Positions 9,550 through 19,262 are shown, counted from the stretch's first letter. The stretch is DNA of 64,000 nt from Methylophilaceae bacterium 11 (GCA_000525025.1 JCKJ01000001.1:2666001-2730000), one strand, 5' to 3'. Made by a program: numbers and translations. The notes: a model not told the origin generated them from the sequence alone.

Positions 9550-10503
9550 ATGAAATTACTATTCATTATTGACCCGATTCAACAGCTTAAATCTTATAAA
9601 GATACCAGCATTGCCATGATGCGTGCCGCTGCGGCACGTGGTCACGCACTATTTGTTTGTGAGCAGCATGACCTTTATTTACAGCAAGCCACTGTGCACA
9701 TTCGTGCCACCGCGTTGACGCTGCAAACGGGTGAATCATGGTATCAACTGGGTACCAGTGAAGACTACCTGCCGAGTGCCTTTGATGCGGTGCTGATGCG
9801 CAAAGACCCGCCTTTTGATAACGAATATTTGTATAGCACTTATTTATTAGAGCTCGCATCGCAACAGGGCGTACGCGTGCTGAACAATCCAACTGCGATC
9901 CGCAGCTGGAATGAAAAACTCTCTGTGGCCAAATTTCCGCAATTTGCACCCGAGTTTTTGGTGACCAACAGCAATGCGCGCATCCGTGATTTTTTAGCGC
10001 ACCATCACGACATCGTCGTCAAACCATTAGATGGCATGGGCGGCAGTGGTATTTTTCGCCTGACTGAGCAAGACCCCAATATCGGTGCGATTCTAGAAAC
10101 CGTGACCGAGTATGAACAGCGCACCATCATGGCACAGCGTTATTTGCCTGCCATCAAGCAAGGCGATAAACGTATTTTGGTCATCCATGGTGCACCAGCC
10201 CCGTATGCATTGGCGCGCATCCCTAAGCCAGGAGAAACGCGTGGCAACCTCGCCGCTGGCGGCAAAGGCGTGGCCCAGCCACTAACCGAACGCGATTGGG
10301 AAATCGCACGCACCGTAGGCCAAACGCTGAAGGCAGAAGGCTTGTTTTTGGTAGGCTTGGATGTGATTGGCGAGCACTTAACCGAAATCAATGTCACCAG
10401 CCCAACTGGCATGGTGGAAATTGCCGCACAAACTGACTGCAATCCAGCACAGCTTTGGCTAGAAGCACTAGAAAGCATAGTTACACTAGAGAAGATACCA
10501 TAG
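9550..10503 (+). CDS. gshB: Glutathione synthase
   Basis: Adds glycine to gamma-glutamylcysteine. It is an ATP-grasp enzyme of 317 residues with the N-terminal prokaryotic GshB domain (MKLLFIIDPIQQLKSYKDTS) and ATP-binding elements VVKPLDGMGGSGIFR and NVTSPTGMVEI. The glycine-binding loop ARIPKPGETRGNLAAGG is intact. It forms a gshA-gshB pair and is followed 39 bases later by apbE on the same strand. Confidence 0.97.
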   Translation: MKLLFIIDPIQQLKSYKDTSIAMMRAAAARGHALFVCEQHDLYLQQATVHIRATALTLQTGESWYQLGTSEDYLPSAFDAVLMRKDPPFDNEYLYSTYLLELASQQGVRVLNNPTAIRSWNEKLSVAKFPQFAPEFLVTNSNARIRDFLAHHHDIVVKPLDGMGGSGIFRLTEQDPNIGAILETVTEYEQRTIMAQRYLPAIKQGDKRILVIHGAPAPYALARIPKPGETRGNLAAGGKGVAQPLTERDWEIARTVGQTLKAEGLFLVGLDVIGEHLTEINVTSPTGMVEIAAQTDCNPAQLWLEALESIVTLEKIP

Positions 10504-10542
10504 CGCTGGAAGGATTGCGTTAGTCCAGTTATCATAGCGCGC

Positions 10543-11583
10543 ATGCGCTATTTATTTTTGTTACTCGTCAGCTTTACCCAGCTCAGCTGCAGCATTCAAT
10601 TAGACCCGCTTTACCACACTCAAAGCTACGTCTTTGGCACCTTGGTCGATATCTCCATTTATGGCGAAAAAGAACCCGAAGCGCAATTCATTGCCAGTGA
10701 AATTACGCGCCAATTTCAAGCCATACACAATCGCCTACACGCATGGAAACCCAGCGAGCTCAATGGCATCAACAAGACATTTGCAGAAGGAAAACCCAAA
10801 CTGATTGAACAAGACATGGCAGACATGATTGCAGACGCCTCACAACGCTCGCTACAATCGGAAGGGCTATTCAATCCAGCGATTGGCAACATCATTCATT
10901 ACTGGGGGTTTCAAAGCGATGACTTTCCTGCACATACACCCGATAAAGCCGAGCTGTCCGCATTGCTTGCACAACACGCAAACATGTCGGATATTGTGTT
11001 GAATCAACATCAAATATCGAGCAAAAATCCCCATGTAAAATTGGATTTAGGCGGCTACGCTAAGGGCTATGCGCTGGATGTCGGCCTAAAAATCCTTCAA
11101 GAATTTCATGTGCAAAATGCACTGATTAATATCGGTGGTAACGTGATTGCAGTCGGCCAACACGGTGATCGGCCATGGACCGTGGGCATTCAACACCCTA
11201 GAAAACCCGATGCTATCGCCACCGTTGCCCTAGGTAGCGGCTGGGCCATTGGTACGTCTGGTGATTATCAGCGCTTTTTTATGTTGGATGGCAAACGTTA
11301 CTGTCATATCATTGATCCACGTACCGGTTATCCGGCACAAGGCACGCAGTCGGTCACAGTGCTCATTCCCCCAAGTAAAGATGCTGGCGTACGCTCGGAT
11401 GTCAGCTCTAAACCTATTTTCATCAGCGAGCCCGCTCGCAAAGCTGAGTTTGCCAAAAAAATGGAGGTAACTCACGTGCTGATCATTCAAGAAAATGGCG
11501 AAATACTTGCCAGCCCAGCCATGCAAAAGCAATTGAATTGGCTAGATAAAGAGGCGCAAACGCGTGTTCGGACGCTTGAGTAA
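10543..11583 (+). CDS. apbE: FAD:protein FMN transferase (ApbE family)
   Basis: ApbE-type enzymes move FMN from FAD onto threonine residues of periplasmic or membrane redox proteins such as RnfG/NqrC-type subunits. The protein has 346 residues and a hydrophobic N-terminus ending QLSCS, which may be a lipoprotein signal although the lipobox is imperfect. Family motifs include YVFGTLVDI, the LDLGGYAKGYALD segment, ALINIGGNVIAVG and the HIIDPRTGYPAQG metal/FAD region near residues 250-262. It overlaps the next gene by 20 bases, forming a trio with NusG-II and Gx-transporter genes; no flavinylation target is encoded in the window. Confidence 0.93.
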   Translation: MRYLFLLLVSFTQLSCSIQLDPLYHTQSYVFGTLVDISIYGEKEPEAQFIASEITRQFQAIHNRLHAWKPSELNGINKTFAEGKPKLIEQDMADMIADASQRSLQSEGLFNPAIGNIIHYWGFQSDDFPAHTPDKAELSALLAQHANMSDIVLNQHQISSKNPHVKLDLGGYAKGYALDVGLKILQEFHVQNALINIGGNVIAVGQHGDRPWTVGIQHPRKPDAIATVALGSGWAIGTSGDYQRFFMLDGKRYCHIIDPRTGYPAQGTQSVTVLIPPSKDAGVRSDVSSKPIFISEPARKAEFAKKMEVTHVLIIQENGEILASPAMQKQLNWLDKEAQTRVRTLE

Positions 11584-11959
11584 TTTCAAGCATTTCCCTA
11601 AACCATTATGGGGAGATTGGCTGGTAATTGGCTTCAGTTTGGGCTTGGTCATACTGAGTTTTTTTACACTGTGGTCACAGCAACCCGCCACCACATTACG
11701 CATACGTACAGGCAGCACTGTGTTTGGTGAGTTCAGTCTGATGCAAACAAAATCATTGAAGATACCTGGGAAAATTGGCGTTTCCGCCATTGATATTCAG
11801 CAAGGTAAAGTACGATTTAAGCAATCCCCGTGTAATAGTCAGTACTGTGTACACCAAAGCTGGCTGCAGCATGCAGGGCAGGTGGCCATTTGCATTCCCA
11901 ATCAAGTGAGCATAGAGTTAATTGGCGCAGTGCCAACCATGGACACGCTTAACTACTAA
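11564..11959 (+). CDS. NusG domain II-containing membrane-anchored protein
   Basis: A 131-residue protein with one N-terminal membrane helix (VIGFSLGLVILSFFTLW) and a small beta-rich extracytoplasmic domain of the NusG domain II family. The pair of cysteines in CNSQYCVHQ matches the CX4C pattern common in this family and suggests a disulfide or redox role. The start is a GTG at 11564 inside apbE. It ends in a TAATG junction with the Gx-transporter gene. The pairing with ApbE and Gx proteins recurs in other bacteria, but the biochemical role here is unknown. Confidence 0.8.
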   Translation: MFGRLSNFKHFPKPLWGDWLVIGFSLGLVILSFFTLWSQQPATTLRIRTGSTVFGEFSLMQTKSLKIPGKIGVSAIDIQQGKVRFKQSPCNSQYCVHQSWLQHAGQVAICIPNQVSIELIGAVPTMDTLNY

Positions 11960-12471
11960 TGGCTATCATCCACTTTCAGGCTTCTGAGGAAGACCACCGC
12001 ACTGCAAAACTCACCGCTTTTGCCATTGGTTTGCATTTAATAGAGTCTGCATTTCCATCGCCCATCCCCGGCGTTAAACCTGGGTTAGCCAATATTGTGA
12101 TTTTGTATGTACTCGCACGCTACGGCATTAGAACTGCAGCGTGGGTAAGCTTGCTACGCGTATTCGCAAGCAGCTTATTGCTCGGGCAGTTTTTATCCCC
12201 CACGTTTTTACTGAGTTTAAGCGGCGCAATCATGAGCCTATTGGCACTAATGCTGGCCAACCGATTACCCAAACAGCACTTTAGCGTCATCAGCCTGAGT
12301 ATATTGGCGGCATTTACACATATTGGTGGACAACTGACTGTAGTAAGACTGCTACTGATTCCGCATGCCAGCGTGTCGTATCTAATCCCTATCTTTGGAT
12401 TGGCTGCGCTGTTTTTTGGGGTTGTTAATGGATTGATTACAGCAAGGCTACTATTCGCTGAACAGCAATAA
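11959..12471 (+). CDS. Gx transporter family membrane protein
   Basis: A 170-residue polytopic protein of the Gx_transp family, also annotated as heptaprenyl diphosphate synthase component I. The signature FPSPIPGVKPGLANIVILYVLARYG near residues 30-60 is characteristic, and about five membrane helices follow. The start shares a base with the previous stop (TAATG), so expression is coupled to the NusG-II protein and ApbE. The substrate is not known; a link to quinone, flavin or redox export is only inferred from neighbours. Confidence 0.82.
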   Translation: MAIIHFQASEEDHRTAKLTAFAIGLHLIESAFPSPIPGVKPGLANIVILYVLARYGIRTAAWVSLLRVFASSLLLGQFLSPTFLLSLSGAIMSLLALMLANRLPKQHFSVISLSILAAFTHIGGQLTVVRLLLIPHASVSYLIPIFGLAALFFGVVNGLITARLLFAEQQ

Positions 12472-12499
12472 AAAAACGCCTTGTTGCCAAGGCGCTTTT
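12472..12499. terminator. Bidirectional intrinsic terminator
   Basis: A 7-bp stem, cgccttg at 12477-12483 pairing with caaggcg at 12488-12494 around a TTGC loop, has an A-run on the left and a T-run on the right. It can therefore end both the gshA-to-Gx operon from the left and the pilin operon from the right. Confidence 0.85.
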
Positions 12500-12519
12500 A
12501 AGTACTATATCTACGTTTC

Positions 12520-15500
12520 TTACTTTACGAGCTCTCGCCAAATAGAACGTCTGCCATAAGTACCATCATCAAATAGCTCAAATATAGTATCTCTAGATGC
12601 ACTGGAATTGGCCGCTACATCTTTGTTTTTTAGATGATGTGGTGTTGGATCATTACTTTCCACCACTGACACCACCGGCTTTCCATTCTTGTCATACAGA
12701 ATATTAAAGCCTACCGCTGGCGTGTTCAGTTTTTCAGACACAATACCACCTGCCAAGCCTGGAGAGCCACCTGTTTTATAGTTAAAGTAGTTAAACCAGC
12801 CATAGCCACCGCCTAGACAACTCGTACTGTTAGGCACCGTTGTTGGCATCAACAACACACCATTTAACAAGAGCGGATCTACATTGACACGCTCGCCAGC
12901 AGGGAAATCCACCAACCAGCCATAACCCGTTCCAAAATCAACGCTATTGGAACTTGCCGTACGGAAATCTCCTGTCGAACTCAGTGTTTGTGCAACCAAC
13001 CCACCGCTTCTTAAGCTAGTAATTTCAGCTGAAATATTGTCGTCTTTAATTGCATATACGGTTTGTACTTGCGTGCTAGTCAAATCAGTCTCTTCAAGAT
13101 ACTTACCCGTACCCACAAATACCACACGTTTTTTATTAATCAATCCAAGTTCTGGCATCGTAGTAATCGGCTGAGGAATGCCCCCACTATCTCTCAATGT
13201 AGCCACTTTTATTGCTAAGCCAGCATCCAAATCAAAACGCCATAAACCACCTTCCAAGTCACCACCATACACATATTTGGCAAAATTATTTCTAAAAGTA
13301 TCATCTACATAAGCCGTTATTTTTGCTAAGCCACTAGGGGATGAAGCAGAACCTGCTCCAGTAGCAATTTTTTTGATAAGTACACCATTATAGGCATTCA
13401 ACGTATACAAATAGCCTTGTCCATTGCCTGTTGGACTATTGCTAGTGACCCCATCACTATCCAAGGTACCATTGTTATAACCGGATGTGAATAACACCAC
13501 CCATTTACCGGCATTGACGCCTGAACTGAGTTTTGTCACCACTGGCTCGCCAAAGCTATAGCCAACACTACTATCTTGGTCAGCAGTAAACTCCCATAGT
13601 AAAACTGGACTGGTTGGGCTGGTCACATCTAACGCATAATAACCACGTCCACCGCCGTTTAATCCACCAATCAAAATAGTTTTCCATATCGCACTTGCCG
13701 TATCACAACCCGATATGCAGACATCTGCTAAAGCGGGGTTGCCATTCACATAATTGGCATGTTTGATTGCATAATCTCTATCTGCAAGCTTTGGCAGATT
13801 TTTAATGACAGGGGTTGGAATATACGCCCACATCTCTATGCCAGTATCTGCATTAAATGCGTGCAACATACCATCATTGGCACCCACAAATACCGTACCT
13901 TGCCGACTGGCAGTAGCATCCTTAAACGCGGTATAGCCAGGATCCACATAAAGCGAAGTAGATTTCTTCAAGTAGGCCGGTTTAGATTGAGTAATATCAC
14001 CCAACACCGCTTCACGTGGACGAAACAATTTTTTTTCTGGATCAGGATTTGATGTGCGATTATCGTACTGTGTTTGACCACGTAAATAACTGACCAAATT
14101 AGCCACTTTATTTGCATTACTTTGTTGTGTTGCGCTGTAGTCAGAGTACTGACTTAAAGCATTATAGCCATTTACAAAAGCAGTCTGAGCACTAGAGCTC
14201 AAAGCGCCCGCTGTAAAATTAGTTAAAGTGCCGCCGCTATTCACATAAATTTTTCGTGAATCGCTCGTTTGTGAGACTAATGAAGACATGGTGCCAGTGC
14301 AAATGGTTGGCACCTCCACATAGCACGCATTGGATGTTCCGCCAATACCAAGCTGTCCACCCAAGTCACCACATGTATCTGTATCAGATGATGGCGTCTC
14401 GCAATAGAATGTTTGCGTACTACCTGATGTGACTGCTTTTAAAACAGCTGGTGATGTGCACGTTCCGCTGGCCACGTTCTCTGCACACCAAGTCGCTTTT
14501 TGACTGGTTTTAAGCGTGTCCACATCAACCGTTCTAGCCTCTAAGTTACCCGTCCACTTTACAGTGCTATAGCTCGCGACATATTGAAAGTTATCGCCAG
14601 TAGTTGGTGCCAAGCTACTGGCAGCAGCAGCAGAACCAGCACCATACACGCTCTTAATTTCAGACAAACCTTTAATTAGAGAGTCTCTCAACAACTTAGG
14701 ATTTTTTGCACTGTAATAGGTACCACCTGCATTTACTGCTGCATGCCACAGGTCATCAATGCGGGTACCATTTTCTGTTGGCATTGGGTTAGACCAGTTG
14801 GCAGAACCGCTCTTGATATCAGCATAATTGCCGGATGTTTGCTCTTTGTAATCATCTGAATACAATAACGTACCATCAATTCCCAAGCCCAAGGTCAAGG
14901 TCACCATGTTTTGTTTGGGATGGTCATTCTCACTACCACAGACATTGCTACCTGCCGTGCCATTGCTGCAATTATCAAAATCCGCTTTGTTACGAATATC
15001 AGTATCGTAATAGTACTTGGCAACATCGGCCAAACTACCAGAGGTAGCTGTAGGGCCTTCGTATAGCGGTCTTGGAGAGGTCTGATCTAAGTTACCAACA
15101 GCATTGCCTTTAATATCTTTGACATCCGTTGCGGCATCGGTATTCCAATACCCATCAGTAGTCAGTAACGTAAAGTTTTGTTGACATGAGTACTCTACTG
15201 GGTCAGCTGTACCGACTGGCTTCTTACCCGCGTAGATCCGCCCAACGATGGACAATGCTGACCTTAATGGCGTACCGCCACTTGGCGTAGTCGCATATAA
15301 CTTTTTATACCAATTACTTTTTTGCCCAGTGCTACCAGATTCAAATTTGGCAATAGGCAAATAGTTATTCGACTGATTTGAAATGGTGATGAACCCAACG
15401 CGATAACGATTATCAATACCTTTAAAAGCAATGGTTGCAGCCGTTTTCATCGCTTGCATACGGATGCGATAATAAGTGTACCAGTTGGCGTAGTTAGTCA

Positions 15501-16560
15501 TTTCTTGCTCATACGTACAAGTGCTTGAGCAGTCAGTACGGTCAGTTGCTTTTGTCGTTTGACCGGGTAACGGATAGCTATTATTAGTGGAAACGATATC
15601 TACATAAACCATTTTTCCTGGTGTACGTGTTGCAAAAGCTGCGACTGTCGCAGTCATTGAGCCTGATTTTGTCACGGCTGCTGATACTGGTACATCGACC
15701 TCCCCCCATGCAGACACAATCGTGACTATCGAACCAGAGCGAGAAGCACTGTAGCCAATCGTACTACAGTTACCTGTCACGGCCTTAGTACAAGCATTGA
15801 TTGCATTGGCCACATTGGTAGCTACAGTACCGCTGTTAGTACTGGCAGATGTAGCCGCTGATAATATTTCCTTACCACTCACTTTAATGCTTGAAATGCT
15901 AGTACTGTTGGAACCACTGAACGTAATTGTAGCTGTTGCACTTGGGGCGCGTAAATTAGTATAAGTGCCTTCGCGAATAGAGCGGCACACATCAGCAGTT
16001 GCTGGCTGTGCAAAAGTAATTGCTGCTGTACTATTATTACACCAACGGATAGGCGCAGCATATTTATAGGTTGCTGTGGCCGTAGCACTGGCAATACAAG
16101 TGGTTAATGCTGGTGTCGTACAGTATTCACCCGGTATATAAGCATAATAATCTGCATTGCCTACTAAACTGACTGTGCCGCCCTTAGCCGCACCTGTTTC
16201 TGTCACATCATTTTTTACTGCTGTCCAAGGAGAGGCTTGGTTGCCCATCGATACGCCATCATATTTAACAGCTGCCGTATAGGTAATTGAAGGATTATAA
16301 AATTGCGTATTGTAAGCACCATTGTTAAACAACCATACTGGTGGTGAATTATCATCAACCCAGTCAGGTGTATAGTTATAGCCCATACTGCCAGAGTTAT
16401 CGAGCACAAACATGATGTTAGGTAACACATCAGATGTCCCTGAATTCACCAAAGGCTTCTCAGCAATTTTTACGTTGCCCGCATAAACATTGGCAGACAG
16501 CACAATGCCGACAGCAATGCACAAAGGAATCAATATATGCTGTTTGAAGGAAAAATTCAT
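12520..16560 (-). CDS. pilY1: Type IV pilus tip adhesin/assembly protein PilY1
   Basis: PilY1 forms the pilus tip with minor pilins and acts in adhesion, surface sensing and control of retraction. The ATG at 16560, preceded by a GAGGT ribosome site, gives 1346 residues with a signal peptide (IPLCIAVGIVLSANVYA). A von Willebrand A domain begins with the MIDAS motif D54-N-S-G-S. A Ser/Thr-rich insertion with several cysteines follows at roughly 180-320, and the C-terminal half is the PilC/PilY1 beta-propeller (FVGANDGMLHAFNADTG; LDSDGVTSNSPTGNG is a likely calcium loop). It is the last gene of the minor-pilin operon. Confidence 0.93.
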   Translation of the reverse strand: MNFSFKQHILIPLCIAVGIVLSANVYAGNVKIAEKPLVNSGTSDVLPNIMFVLDNSGSMGYNYTPDWVDDNSPPVWLFNNGAYNTQFYNPSITYTAAVKYDGVSMGNQASPWTAVKNDVTETGAAKGGTVSLVGNADYYAYIPGEYCTTPALTTCIASATATATYKYAAPIRWCNNSTAAITFAQPATADVCRSIREGTYTNLRAPSATATITFSGSNSTSISSIKVSGKEILSAATSASTNSGTVATNVANAINACTKAVTGNCSTIGYSASRSGSIVTIVSAWGEVDVPVSAAVTKSGSMTATVAAFATRTPGKMVYVDIVSTNNSYPLPGQTTKATDRTDCSSTCTYEQEMTNYANWYTYYRIRMQAMKTAATIAFKGIDNRYRVGFITISNQSNNYLPIAKFESGSTGQKSNWYKKLYATTPSGGTPLRSALSIVGRIYAGKKPVGTADPVEYSCQQNFTLLTTDGYWNTDAATDVKDIKGNAVGNLDQTSPRPLYEGPTATSGSLADVAKYYYDTDIRNKADFDNCSNGTAGSNVCGSENDHPKQNMVTLTLGLGIDGTLLYSDDYKEQTSGNYADIKSGSANWSNPMPTENGTRIDDLWHAAVNAGGTYYSAKNPKLLRDSLIKGLSEIKSVYGAGSAAAASSLAPTTGDNFQYVASYSTVKWTGNLEARTVDVDTLKTSQKATWCAENVASGTCTSPAVLKAVTSGSTQTFYCETPSSDTDTCGDLGGQLGIGGTSNACYVEVPTICTGTMSSLVSQTSDSRKIYVNSGGTLTNFTAGALSSSAQTAFVNGYNALSQYSDYSATQQSNANKVANLVSYLRGQTQYDNRTSNPDPEKKLFRPREAVLGDITQSKPAYLKKSTSLYVDPGYTAFKDATASRQGTVFVGANDGMLHAFNADTGIEMWAYIPTPVIKNLPKLADRDYAIKHANYVNGNPALADVCISGCDTASAIWKTILIGGLNGGGRGYYALDVTSPTSPVLLWEFTADQDSSVGYSFGEPVVTKLSSGVNAGKWVVLFTSGYNNGTLDSDGVTSNSPTGNGQGYLYTLNAYNGVLIKKIATGAGSASSPSGLAKITAYVDDTFRNNFAKYVYGGDLEGGLWRFDLDAGLAIKVATLRDSGGIPQPITTMPELGLINKKRVVFVGTGKYLEETDLTSTQVQTVYAIKDDNISAEITSLRSGGLVAQTLSSTGDFRTASSNSVDFGTGYGWLVDFPAGERVNVDPLLLNGVLLMPTTVPNSTSCLGGGYGWFNYFNYKTGGSPGLAGGIVSEKLNTPAVGFNILYDKNGKPVVSVVESNDPTPHHLKNKDVAANSSASRDTIFELFDDGTYGRRSIWRELVK

Positions 16561-16573
16561 GTTGTATACCTCG

Positions 16574-17191
16574 TTAAGAAACGAACGCTTGCACATAGGA
16601 CACCGTATTTCTAGGCCCAACAATACGCACGGTGACACGATAAATAGGTAAAGGCTCAGCGACAGGTGGTTTAAATATACAAAAACCGCAACCCCTCTTA
16701 CTGCTGTCTGGGTCCGGACTAGCTGCCATCATGCAACGCTCTTTGCTCACATCACCATTTTGGTTACACATGCGCTCAACCACATAGCGAATGGTATTGC
16801 CGTAGGGGTCTTTGCCATTCGCTATCCCAGCACCTGTCGCCAACTTACTGTTGGCATCAGACCATGTTGTGCTAAGCGTTAAATTTTCACCATTACATTG
16901 TCCAGTCGCACCGCTATCAAAGGTGGTACACACTGCATAATAGCCATTACTCGGATCATTAGTGAAAGCATAGGATTTAAGCTGGCCACCAATGGTGTCC
17001 GCCATCGCTTCCAATCCATAACTCGATGTAATCGCCGTACTTTGTTTAAATGCTAGGTTACCCGTAATTTGGCTGCTGGTATCCACAGAGCGAATTAGCG
17101 CCACACTGGCTAAAGACATCACCACCAATGCAATCAATGCAACAAATAATACAAGCCCTCGCTGAGATGATTTAGATGCAACGACTAACAT
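16574..17191 (-). CDS. pilX: Minor pilin assembly protein PilX
   Basis: A 205-residue minor pilin that helps prime pilus assembly together with PilV, PilW, FimT and PilY1. The N-terminus has the PilX form: a short basic leader (MLVVASKSSQRG) followed by LVLFVALIALVVMSLASVALIRSVD. The ATG at 17191 overlaps the end of pilW by 7 bases; an upstream in-frame GTG or ATG within pilW is less likely. The C-terminus carries several cysteines (CGFCIF), typical of the globular head. pilY1 starts 13 bases downstream. Confidence 0.88.
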   Translation of the reverse strand: MLVVASKSSQRGLVLFVALIALVVMSLASVALIRSVDTSSQITGNLAFKQSTAITSSYGLEAMADTIGGQLKSYAFTNDPSNGYYAVCTTFDSGATGQCNGENLTLSTTWSDANSKLATGAGIANGKDPYGNTIRYVVERMCNQNGDVSKERCMMAASPDPDSSKRGCGFCIFKPPVAEPLPIYRVTVRIVGPRNTVSYVQAFVS

Positions 17192-18300
17192 GGCACACCC
17201 CCGCATAACGCTTGCCTATTCCATAAGATGTTTCTGAGAGGCACCACCGTTTCATAGACTTTATAACGGTAGTTTTGCCAGTTGGCGTTAGCCGATAAAT
17301 TTACATTGGTCGTATCACCCCATACACACACTCTGGCTAGCCCACTGACAGCGCCATCACAGTTTTGACTCACCACTACACGCTCTTGCAATGGGTTACG
17401 TGCCACCACAGCAACTCTTACCGCTTTAATGCGATTACGATTACCCACGCTCAGTGCAGCAGGCGCCCAGATACCAGTAGCATTCACCCACTCTGTGACC
17501 GTATTGCTAGACTGTATGGCTGACACGCCATATTGGGCTTGGATATTTACAATATCATTGACAACGGGAAAGGACAGCGCATTCGGCATGGCTGTCTCAT
17601 CTAAGTTGGCAGTGGCTGAAAAGCCACCGGTTCGCATCAACTGATTACCGGATAACGTAAAGTTAGTCTCGTTCCATCCTCCCAAGCATGCCAACTTGAA
17701 ACCGGGAGATACTGGCACCGCAGTCCCTGACGCAGAAATATTGGTGATTTTAATTCTTTGTGAGACCGCAGTAATGTCAGCAACCCGCCCCACTGCACAC
17801 CTAAGAGTAGTAGCAGATATTTCTTGCATAATCAGTGCAGTATCGTTTTTTGTACAGCCTAGTGTTGTAGGCACTTGCACGGTTGGTGTCGGATCTGGTA
17901 CCGAGATAATCTCGACGCTTGCTCCGCTCTTCATGGTCGAGCCAGAGCGCACAACCAGACTATCGCTGTTGGTACCGCCGTCAGTAATGACCAGTGGTGA
18001 CAGTCCAATTTCTGGCGTTGCCCCCACATTATCATGATCAAACGTTACATTGACAGGGCAGTTTAGAGGAGTAATTGCACTATCGTAAAAAGGTAATCCG
18101 TAACCCGCATTTTCAATTTCACGTCGCATAATATAAAGTGCAATTGCGCCATTGGTTTGCGCATCTGCTCCACCAGTAGTGATGCGCTTTTGTTGTTCAA
18201 ACTTACTAAATACATTGGTAATGACCAATGTGGCTATCAGCCCAATGACCAAACCAATCATCAACTCAATTAAACTAAATCCACGTTGTGTATTTTTCAT
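17185..18300 (-). CDS. pilW: Minor pilin PilW
   Basis: A 371-residue type IV minor pilin. The prepilin peptidase site is clear in MKNTQRGFSLIELMIGLVIG, cleaved after glycine 7 with glutamate at mature position 5. A large globular domain follows, ending in a cysteine-containing tail (ALCGGVPC). It lies between pilV and pilX in the minor-pilin operon, with its end overlapping pilX. Size and order match PilW of other betaproteobacteria. Confidence 0.9.
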   Translation of the reverse strand: MKNTQRGFSLIELMIGLVIGLIATLVITNVFSKFEQQKRITTGGADAQTNGAIALYIMRREIENAGYGLPFYDSAITPLNCPVNVTFDHDNVGATPEIGLSPLVITDGGTNSDSLVVRSGSTMKSGASVEIISVPDPTPTVQVPTTLGCTKNDTALIMQEISATTLRCAVGRVADITAVSQRIKITNISASGTAVPVSPGFKLACLGGWNETNFTLSGNQLMRTGGFSATANLDETAMPNALSFPVVNDIVNIQAQYGVSAIQSSNTVTEWVNATGIWAPAALSVGNRNRIKAVRVAVVARNPLQERVVVSQNCDGAVSGLARVCVWGDTTNVNLSANANWQNYRYKVYETVVPLRNILWNRQALCGGVPC

Positions 18301-18315
18301 ATTCGATGATCTTAG

Positions 18316-18699
18316 TTATTTTGCATCACTGATATAAGCAGAGGTCACATACTGATGCTTATCCATCCCCGGGGCTTCCCAAGTCACAGTTACCGTAGCA
18401 AACCGTCTAGGGCCAACTGTCACCGAACGTGTACCGTTAGGTAACTGTGTAATGGGAGTCGCATCCTCAATATAATTGGCGACATTGGTAGGATCTGTCC
18501 ACATACGACCTAAACGTTCTTGCGCAATAAAACTGGCATCCGATCTGAATTTAGCATCCGAGCTATTTTTGATCATGGCGCCCTGTAAGCCCACTAATGC
18601 AAGAATACCCATCGAGAAAATCAAAACGGCGACCAATGCTTCCAACAGTACAGAGCCCGATTGTTTTGTTTTATATATAGATATGTGTTTGCTCATCAT
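18316..18699 (-). CDS. pilV: Minor pilin PilV
   Basis: A 127-residue minor pilin. The leader MMSKHISIYKTKQSG is followed by SVLLEALVAVLIFSMGILALVGLQ, which has serine instead of phenylalanine at mature position 1, as is common in PilV, and the conserved glutamate at position 5. The segment GLQGAMIKNSSDAKFRSDASFIAQ is typical of PilV. ATG codons at 18699 and 18696 are alternative starts. pilW starts 15 bases downstream. Confidence 0.88.
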   Translation of the reverse strand: MMSKHISIYKTKQSGSVLLEALVAVLIFSMGILALVGLQGAMIKNSSDAKFRSDASFIAQERLGRMWTDPTNVANYIEDATPITQLPNGTRSVTVGPRRFATVTVTWEAPGMDKHQYVTSAYISDAK

Positions 18700-18705
18700 A
18701 CCAAC

Positions 18706-19260
18706 CTAACATTTTCTAGGGTCTGTCGGCGCGGTAATCGCCGGTTCGCACATACGAATCGTGCCGCTACCCTGCGGGAATCGCACACTAACTTCCCTTA
18801 AATCAGACCCACTTAAATTAGAATTTTTGATATCTAGTTGCTTCAATTGCCCGCTAGCACTTGTTTGCGTACCAAAACTATTGAATATGACATTATCATT
18901 ACCCGTTTTAGTCACCACAATTTTGGAGCTGGATCCTTCTTTAGCGGCTTTCTGGCTGATAATTGCCGGGCAATCTTCCACCCCGTCTCCATCTGTATCA
19001 CCTACTACGGTAACGCAGCCCACCTCCCAAGAGTTGTCTGCGTTTATCTTAAATCTAACTTGTTGATTACGTTTAACAGCTTCTGCGCGCGCTAATTGCA
19101 AACCATTTCTAAATGACTCTCCCACCGTTCTGATTTGTGCATTGCCTATCATCGACATAAAACTTGGGAATGCAACCAAGCTGACTATAGCAATCACACT
19201 CATGACCACGGCCAGCTCAATCATATTGAACCCATGCTGTAGGTTTTTTGAACGCAGCAT
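18706..19260 (-). CDS. fimT: FimT/GspH-type minor pseudopilin
   Basis: A 184-residue protein beginning MLRSKNLQHGFNMIELAVVM, a prepilin signal with glycine before F(1) and glutamate at position 5. The FimT/GspH domain is visible (GESFRNGLQLARAEAVKRNQQVRF). The start is ambiguous: an ATG at 19269 would overlap the previous stop, and the AGGCGG sequence upstream is close to that one but far from 19260. Located between the PilE-like gene and pilV, it most likely contributes to the initiation complex and perhaps to DNA binding, as in FimT. Confidence 0.87.
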   Translation of the reverse strand: MLRSKNLQHGFNMIELAVVMSVIAIVSLVAFPSFMSMIGNAQIRTVGESFRNGLQLARAEAVKRNQQVRFKINADNSWEVGCVTVVGDTDGDGVEDCPAIISQKAAKEGSSSKIVVTKTGNDNVIFNSFGTQTSASGQLKQLDIKNSNLSGSDLREVSVRFPQGSGTIRMCEPAITAPTDPRKC

Positions 19261-19262
19261 TA

